From NCBI GenBank assembly GCA_041309605.1, contig JBFYZH010000037.1, forward strand, positions 1 to 10,028: DNA of 10,028 bases. Direction: 5' to 3'. Positions 5,693-10,028 of the stretch are shown piece after piece (the stretch's first letter is position 1; each line of letters opens with the position of its first letter). The notes beneath the pieces were generated by a model, which worked only from the letters and a program-made list of their open reading frames with translations, was not told the DNA's origin and ran no database searches. A program made the translations under genes and the position numbers. Source of the stretch: JALOPX01 sp041309605. GTDB lineage: Bacteria > Krumholzibacteriota > Krumholzibacteriia > Krumholzibacteriales > Krumholzibacteriaceae.

Positions 5693-5722
5693 TTGGATTA
5701 TCGGGCCTTCCTCCCCTATAAT
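5693..5722 (+). promoter_or_regulatory. Promoter of the GT-C-like membrane protein gene
   Basis: A perfect TATAAT (5717-5722) is preceded at 18 bp by TTGGAT (5693-5698, 3/6). The predicted start near 5729 gives a leader of about 45 bases before the ATG at 5774. The upstream TTG at 5693, the earliest possible start codon in this frame, lies inside the -35 box and so would not be transcribed. Confidence 0.65.
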
Positions 5723-5773
5723 CCCCTTTCGAACCGATATAACCACCGTTGCGGACACGGCCGGGTGATTTTA

Positions 5774-7336
5774 ATGAACAGACCGGATATCAGGAATACA
5801 AACTACTACCCCGTTTATTTTTTCCTTATCGCCTTGTTTCTATACTGGCCCTCGCTGAGGGTCTATTTCTGTCTCGACGACCTTCAATTTCTCCTTCGCG
5901 CGTGCGGGATAGACGAATTCCCCGGCACCTTCAAACGCATCGTCTCGACCAAATTCTTTTTCCAGGCCGGGTGGCATCTGTTCGGAACCGCCCCCCAATA
6001 TTATCATCTCGCGATATTGCTGCTCCATGCTGCAAACGCCTGGCTGGTTTATCTTGTTTCAAGACGCGCGGGCGCAGGCGAACGGGCCGGCGTTTTCGGA
6101 GCGCTGTTGTTCCTTATGGCTCCGGTGGCGTTTACGCCGATGCACTGGATCAGCGGCATCCAGGAAGTGTCGATGACCTTCTTCGCTCTGATCGCCGCCT
6201 GTTTCTATCTGAGGCCGGGGAATATCTCGATGGCGTTTTCATTAATAGCCGCTTTGTTATCCCTTTTGTGCAAAGAAACCTCCCTTTTCCTTGTTCCGGG
6301 GCTTGCCTTCTTCTTTCCAACCTCTCCGCGCCGCAGATGGCTCTTTGGACTCGGCGGCATCGTCATCGCGCTGATCTTCCTGGCTAAATCGGGCGGCCTG
6401 ATCCCGCGCCCGGCGGGCGACCCGTATGAAACGGCGTTCGGAACCAACATCTTCTGGAATGTCCTGACCTACTCGGGCTGGATGGCGCGCTTCTGGGATT
6501 ATTTCCCAGACAGGATTCCGCAGTACCAGTCCGGTCTGGCCTTGTGGGGATCGATACTGCCCCTCGCCCTGATGCTCGTCGCATGGCGTTATCGCAGTTC
6601 GAGACGGGCGATGGGAAAAACCCTCATCCTGTTTTTTCTGTTTCTCGCGCCGGTCCTGCCCCTGATACGGCACAGTTACTTTTACTACCTTTACCTCCCA
6701 CTGATTCCCGTCTGGATCCTGGCCGGAATGGCGATGGATAAACTGACGGAAAAAAGGTACGCGTACATGCTGCTGGCCGGTTTTTTCATGTGCTCGTGGG
6801 CGACAGGGGTGCTGCATCGCCGTTCGGAAATACAGCCCGGTGTTCTGTCGGATCCGTTCCTCCGGTATGCCGGCATCTGCGGACATGCGGTCAGGGAGAT
6901 CCGGGATATCGGGGAAGTCAGAAAAGGGGATTACCTGTTCTTAAAAAATCCCGGGGGAAAAAGCGTCGACCTGGCGCAGGGACTCGAAGGGCGATCGGGA
7001 ACGGAAAGAAAAAAGGTGCATTTATTCAAGCAGGCCCTTCTCGGCGGAAAAGGTTTGCGCGTATTTTATCCTGAAATCGAATCCGTTCATTTCGAAGACG
7101 AGACCGGCGCCGTCGCCGGCTGGGAGAAGATGCATTTCTTCTGGGCCTACGGGCTTGCCGAGGTCATGTACCTGGGATACGGAAGGGAGGGACGAAAACA
7201 ACTGATCGACTACTGCGTGAAGGCGGGGCTTTTCGACAGGGCGGCCAGGGAGATAGACATCATGCTCCAACTTGACCCGGATGACGTTTCGCTGCGTTCC
7301 TTGAAGGATCAAATCGACGGCCGCGCGGGGAAGTGA
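5774..7336 (+). CDS. Multi-spanning GT-C-like glycosyltransferase family membrane protein
   Basis: A 520-residue inner-membrane protein. The first helix (about 11-28) is followed by CLDDLQF with D35-D36 in the first loop, the place of the catalytic acid in GT-C enzymes that use polyprenyl-phosphate sugars. Then come FFFQAGWHLFGTAPQYYHLA and ILLLHAANAWLVYLV (62-95), the 'Lfg..p..yHl.nlllH' pattern of such proteins, HWISGIQEVSM (124-134), and LLCKETSLFLVPGL (165-178) with the family-typical KE. About nine or more hydrophobic segments reach residue 345. From about 350 the chain is hydrophilic, with a closing helical pair (about 475-515) resembling a single TPR-like unit. The likely role is sugar transfer to lipid or protein on the periplasmic side; donor and acceptor are unknown. 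GGTGA just upstream of the ATG and the promoter at 5693-5722 support the start; a GTG at 5765 is an alternative. It is the only gene in its unit. Confidence 0.85.
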   Translation: MNRPDIRNTNYYPVYFFLIALFLYWPSLRVYFCLDDLQFLLRACGIDEFPGTFKRIVSTKFFFQAGWHLFGTAPQYYHLAILLLHAANAWLVYLVSRRAGAGERAGVFGALLFLMAPVAFTPMHWISGIQEVSMTFFALIAACFYLRPGNISMAFSLIAALLSLLCKETSLFLVPGLAFFFPTSPRRRWLFGLGGIVIALIFLAKSGGLIPRPAGDPYETAFGTNIFWNVLTYSGWMARFWDYFPDRIPQYQSGLALWGSILPLALMLVAWRYRSSRRAMGKTLILFFLFLAPVLPLIRHSYFYYLYLPLIPVWILAGMAMDKLTEKRYAYMLLAGFFMCSWATGVLHRRSEIQPGVLSDPFLRYAGICGHAVREIRDIGEVRKGDYLFLKNPGGKSVDLAQGLEGRSGTERKKVHLFKQALLGGKGLRVFYPEIESVHFEDETGAVAGWEKMHFFWAYGLAEVMYLGYGREGRKQLIDYCVKAGLFDRAAREIDIMLQLDPDDVSLRSLKDQIDGRAGK

Positions 7337-7393
7337 TTCCGAAGAGCGCCGGGAACCCCCGCCGGTGGCTCGCTCCCTGCGGTTCCCGCCCAT

Positions 7394-7423
7394 AAAAAAA
7401 GCCCCCTTCGCGGGAAGGGGGCT
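7394..7423 (-). terminator. Rho-independent terminator of the minus-strand lipoprotein gene
   Basis: Read on the minus strand, AGCCCCCTTC (7414-7423) and GAAGGGGGCT (7400-7409) form a perfect ten-base stem with a four-base loop followed by a run of seven T, counting the T at the stem foot. It is about 40 bases past the stop at 7463. A second hairpin (7438-7457, eight pairs including one G-U) lies closer to the stop. It separates the convergent genes; the plus strand lacks a T-run here. Confidence 0.9.
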
Positions 7424-7462
7424 CGTAAACAGCCGGGCGAGCAAATACATTCGCTCGGAATG

Positions 7463-8065
7463 TCAGAAAGTTTTCTTGTCGCTTGCCTGATAGAGAGCCC
7501 ACTTGTTCGGATCGTTATGATGAGGCCTTACGACGAATTCTATCTCCACCGTATCGCCGTGGAACGACAGCAATTCCCCTTTGTGACTGATCGTGCAATT
7601 GTACGTATATTGTCTTGTCGTCATCCAGCAGTCGGCGCAAACGTCGGTCCTATTGATCCAAGGGGTCACCGGTATGGTCATCGACATCTGCGAGGCGTTG
7701 GTGAGTAGATAGATCGTTCCCTCGATATCCTCCGCCCTCGTAAGTATTGCAGGATCTCCCGGCTGATGCTGGTCGGCTTCCGACATGTACCAGACGTAGT
7801 CGTTGCTGCCCTCCGGATCGTCATAAAGCATCGTCGCGTAGTGTTCATTAACGGCCGTCGCCCTGTCACCGACCCTGTTATAGTTATTGTAGAGAAGCAG
7901 GATCGTTTCGATGCAATCATCCCTCTCGGTCAGGTCGGGCCATACTATGTCTATCGGATCGATGGGCTGAGGATCGTCAGCCGGATTCAGGATGCATCCA
8001 TATGCGCCAAGCATAAAGAAAACCGCAGTGGCGGCAATAACCCGCCATATTTTTTTATCGCTCAT
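7463..8065 (-). CDS. Lipoprotein of unknown function, NTF2/SnoaL-like build suspected
   Basis: A 200-residue protein. It has a basic N-terminus and hydrophobic 8-22 ending in A21-Y22-G23-C24; the Cys at 24 is the likely lipidation site, though the lipobox lacks the usual Leu at -3. The mature chain begins with an acidic, proline-rich linker, then a helix ETILLLYNNYNRVGDR, HYATMLYDD, and strands ending in DTVEIEFVVR and NKWALYQASD. This order (helix, 'Y..lL.dD', late beta strands with a W before a terminal D) resembles the cone-shaped NTF2-like fold and the neighbouring lipoprotein 8168-8740; sequence identity between the two is low. Two Cys close together (VCADC) are unusual. AGGAGG seven bases before the ATG at 8065 fixes the start. 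It has its own promoter and terminator. No named family recognised; lipoprotein status is well supported, fold is inferred. Confidence 0.85.
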   Translation of the reverse strand: MSDKKIWRVIAATAVFFMLGAYGCILNPADDPQPIDPIDIVWPDLTERDDCIETILLLYNNYNRVGDRATAVNEHYATMLYDDPEGSNDYVWYMSEADQHQPGDPAILTRAEDIEGTIYLLTNASQMSMTIPVTPWINRTDVCADCWMTTRQYTYNCTISHKGELLSFHGDTVEIEFVVRPHHNDPNKWALYQASDKKTF

Positions 8066-8083
8066 TTTTACCCTCCTGAAGAA

Positions 8084-8112
8084 ATTATATCATATCGCCA
8101 TAACGCCATCAA
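8084..8112 (-). promoter_or_regulatory. Promoter of the downstream lipoprotein gene (7463-8065)
   Basis: On the minus strand TTGATG (8107-8112, 4/6) and a perfect TATAAT (8084-8089) are spaced by 17 bp. The predicted start is near 8077, so the mRNA would begin at the AGGAGG itself, with a leader of only about 12 bases. That is unusually short, although the match to consensus is the best in the window. Confidence 0.55.
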
Positions 8113-8167
8113 GTCATAATTAAAGGCCTGCAGTATATCTGATAAGCCACACTCCTTGCGGCAGGGG

Positions 8168-8740
8168 TCACTGCAATGTTCTCCTGAGGTAGGTCGATGT
8201 CGCGTACGTTTCATATATATCAACGTCTTCCCAGCTTGAAAGGGCCCATCCCGTAGCGCCCTTTTCGACTATGAATATCGCCTTTCCCGCGTATGTCTCC
8301 ACCGGCTCCCCGCCCCCCCTGTCCAGGGTTATTATGTACAATCCCTCGTATTCCGCCCTGCCCACCTCGACATTTTCACGCTCGAAAATCATGTTTTCAT
8401 CGCCGAATTGCACGGCGCGTTCCGCCGTATAGTCCCCCTTGACCCTTGTGAGGAAATCGAGTTCCTCGGCCTTGCCCCAGGCGGGGGGATCGGGCCAGTC
8501 GGCGGCCCTTGCAATAAAAACGAAGTCGTCGGAGAGACTTCTTTCGTAGTTCGAGTTGGCCACCGTGCTGAACCCGGTCTGAATGTTCAGAAATATATCC
8601 TTCGGCAGGATCGGCACGATCCAGGGATCGCCGCCCGCATCGGGATCGTCGGGGGAACGCGGATCGAATAGACACCCGGCGGCGGGAAGCGCAATCGCCG
8701 TCATGATCGTCAAAAGCAATATTCTTTTCATGCTTGTCAT
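8168..8740 (-). CDS. Lipoprotein of unknown function, NTF2/SnoaL-like build suspected
   Basis: A 190-residue protein with hydrophobic 6-21 and the lipobox A20-A21-G22-C23. The mature part starts with an acidic, proline-rich linker (DPRSPDDPDAGGDP), then a helix DIFLNIQTGFSTVANSNY, and SLSDDFVFIARAAD. It continues with LDFLTRVKGDYTAERAV, several strands, and a closing TGWALSSWEDVD. The pattern (nonpolar helix, 'Y...L.dDFvF', strands, 'gWaL..WeD') matches a class of secreted lipoproteins with a presumed NTF2/SnoaL-like fold often found in FCB-type genomes. I know no assigned function. AGGGGG six bases before the ATG at 8740 favours this start over the Met three codons later. The gene follows the beta-barrel gene by 10 bp, so both are probably translated from one mRNA. 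It resembles the next lipoprotein (7463-8065) in size, linker and ending, suggesting an old duplication. Confidence 0.86.
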   Translation of the reverse strand: MTSMKRILLLTIMTAIALPAAGCLFDPRSPDDPDAGGDPWIVPILPKDIFLNIQTGFSTVANSNYERSLSDDFVFIARAADWPDPPAWGKAEELDFLTRVKGDYTAERAVQFGDENMIFERENVEVGRAEYEGLYIITLDRGGGEPVETYAGKAIFIVEKGATGWALSSWEDVDIYETYATSTYLRRTLQ

Positions 8741-8750
8741 TTCGCGCCCC

Positions 8751-10028
8751 CTAAAATTCGAGTGTGATATTCATGTTTATCTCCCAGTACTGTTTCCTGT
8801 CTTCGGAGATGAATGGGCCGTACCTTTTCACATATGCCACGTCGAGATCGAGTTTGCCCGTATCGGCAATCTTCCGCGTCCGTTCGAACCCCACCTTCAT
8901 ATCCCCCGAATCGGAACCCGACGTGCTGATTACCCGTCTTTTTCCGTCTATCGTCCCCAGGGAATTGCTCGTCTGCGTCTTGTACGTGGTCCTGACAAAG
9001 ACGAGCATGTCGACGCTCGGGTTGTAATCGCATTTCAATCTCAGCCGGTGTTCGAAATTCTCGTTGGTCGGGCCGTAAAGCTTTTCCCCCCCCGTCCTCG
9101 AGAGGTAACTCCCCGTGTCCTTCATCTGGTAGTTGTGATTGAGGCCGAGCTTCATGGACTTGAATATCTTTAACGAGGCGTCCGTCTCGAGGGAGGTGTT
9201 TCTGTCCAGGTAGTTTCGATCGGGATCGAAGGTGAATTCCGTGTAGTCGAGTTTTATCTCGTACTTCTGCCAGAGCTTTATCCATGGAACCGGGTCGAAC
9301 TCCAGCCTGGGCGAGAGCAGGTACTGAAAATCGACCCTGTTGTCCCCCGAGAGCGAGGCGTCGATATTTATCGTCTCCGTCCTGAGGGTGCTGAAGGCGA
9401 TGGTCGTTTTTATCGCATGGAAGAGATGCCCGTCGAGCTCGCAATCGAGCGACGAGTTGAGGTAATCGGCGTCGCGGGGGTTCTGCGCCCTTTTCTTGAA
9501 GAACTTCTGGTTCATCGAGGTCGACGCGGAGATTGTCATGCTGAGGGAATCGGAAAGGGCCTGCGACAGGCTGCCCGAAAGGGAGTAGTCCCTTGTCCTG
9601 TAACTTGCTATGGAGGTCGGGCCGAGTTCCGTATCCGATTCCGAGCGTTTGAGCGATATCCCGAACGTTCCACGGCTGTGATACTTGAAGGAGAGCCCCG
9701 CCTTTATGTTCTTGGTCTCGTATTCCTTGTTTCGCCTGTCCTCGATCATGAATTTCTGGTCCGAATAATTCCGGTTGAAGGTGACATCCATGCTTATGCG
9801 TTCCGAGACCTTCGCCGCCGATTCGACGATTAACACTTCTCCCCTTTTATCGTTTCGTTCCTCCTTGACCAGTTCGGGATCGTCCAGGATCTCCATCGAG
9901 TTGCCGAACGGGGGCTGCGCCTCCCGTATTGTTCCTATCTCCTTCTTGTAGGTGAGGTTGACGAGTTTTTTATCCTTCGTTTTCCCTATGACCAGTCTTG
10001 CCTTCAGGGTGTCGCTGTGGCTCGGCAT
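8751..10028 (-). CDS. C-terminal part of an outer-membrane beta-barrel protein (partial)
   Basis: The frame is open for 425 residues to the right edge, so the 5' end lies outside the window; the ATG at the very edge may be internal. The visible part is almost entirely alternating polar and nonpolar residues in strands of about ten with charged turns, for example DYSLSGSLSQALSDSLSMTI, TIAFSTLRTETINIDASLSG, and KLGLNHNYQMKDTG. The last strand, WEINMNITLEF, ends in Phe, the usual signal for recognition by the BAM complex. These are signs of a transmembrane beta-barrel with many strands. I do not recognise a plug domain, TonB box or LptD-type motif in the visible portion, so its task (transport, assembly or structural) is unknown. 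The lipoprotein gene 10 bp downstream probably belongs to the same operon, and its product might be a partner. Confidence 0.82.
   Translation of the reverse strand: MPSHSDTLKARLVIGKTKDKKLVNLTYKKEIGTIREAQPPFGNSMEILDDPELVKEERNDKRGEVLIVESAAKVSERISMDVTFNRNYSDQKFMIEDRRNKEYETKNIKAGLSFKYHSRGTFGISLKRSESDTELGPTSIASYRTRDYSLSGSLSQALSDSLSMTISASTSMNQKFFKKRAQNPRDADYLNSSLDCELDGHLFHAIKTTIAFSTLRTETINIDASLSGDNRVDFQYLLSPRLEFDPVPWIKLWQKYEIKLDYTEFTFDPDRNYLDRNTSLETDASLKIFKSMKLGLNHNYQMKDTGSYLSRTGGEKLYGPTNENFEHRLRLKCDYNPSVDMLVFVRTTYKTQTSNSLGTIDGKRRVISTSGSDSGDMKVGFERTRKIADTGKLDLDVAYVKRYGPFISEDRKQYWEINMNITLEF

Noticed and set aside
6257..6886. 209-codon open frame on the minus strand inside the membrane protein gene
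   Set aside because: Low-complexity, charge-rich antisense product; the plus strand encodes consistent membrane helices.
7350..7388. Inverted repeat CGGGAACC/GGTTCCCG as a plus-strand terminator for the GT-C-like gene
   Set aside because: Loop of 23 bases and no T-run on the plus strand; may form but cannot be called a terminator.
1..10028. CRISPR arrays, tRNA or rRNA genes, insertion sequences
   Set aside because: No regularly spaced repeats, no cloverleaf or rRNA-like stretch, and no transposase motifs were seen by eye on either strand.

Overview
The window appears to be a chromosomal segment of a Gram-negative bacterium. It encodes a TonB-type protein, four proteins with clear lipoprotein or Sec signal peptides, a fifth signal-bearing protein anchored by a C-terminal membrane helix, and the C-terminal part of a likely outer-membrane beta-barrel ending in Phe. 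The first gene ends in a FlgD-like/type IX-style sorting domain with a PNPFNPSTTI motif. That domain type is typical of the FCB group and related candidate phyla (Ignavibacteria, KSB1, Latescibacterota, Eisenbacteria/Krumholzibacteriota-like lineages). The moderately high GC fits such a lineage, but the exact phylum cannot be fixed from sequence reading alone. No rRNA, tRNA, CRISPR array, transposase or phage gene was recognised.

Layout. Positions 19-3842 hold five minus-strand genes. In transcription order they are: a small exported protein with a C-terminal membrane helix (3408-3842), a clostripain-like lipoprotein with a His/Cys dyad (2248-3369), a short protein related to the bacterial archaeo-eukaryotic release factor (baeRF/Balon-like) family (1466-2176), a 48-residue Lmo0937-type membrane peptide (1264-1410), and a secreted protein with a C-terminal sorting domain (19-1152). 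A promoter is visible before the first of them. Spacings are 38, 71, 55 and 111 bp, so partial co-transcription is plausible. A LuxR/NarL-type response regulator (4061-4717, minus) and a TonB-family protein (4987-5610, plus) are divergently transcribed. Good promoters face away from a 27-bp palindrome between them. A plus-strand multi-spanning GT-C-like membrane protein (5774-7336) follows, with its own promoter after the TonB terminator. It converges on a minus-strand block: the partial beta-barrel (8751 to beyond the right edge), a lipoprotein 10 bp downstream (8168-8740), and a second lipoprotein of similar build with its own promoter and a strong terminator (7463-8065).

How the genes might work together. 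Most products act in the envelope. The 19-3842 cluster pairs a ribosome-hibernation/release-factor-like protein with an Lmo0937-type peptide and an exported peptidase-like lipoprotein, which loosely suggests a stress or stationary-phase envelope response; this is inference. The response regulator has no kinase beside it. The palindrome between it and the TonB gene is the clearest candidate cis-regulatory site. No gene-free stretch exceeds 300 bases; the longest are 4718-4986 (two promoters and the palindrome) and 3843-4060 (one promoter, otherwise nothing recognised). I found no complete, clearly new system. The most promising leads are the truncated baeRF-like protein with its neighbours and the palindromic divergent regulatory region.
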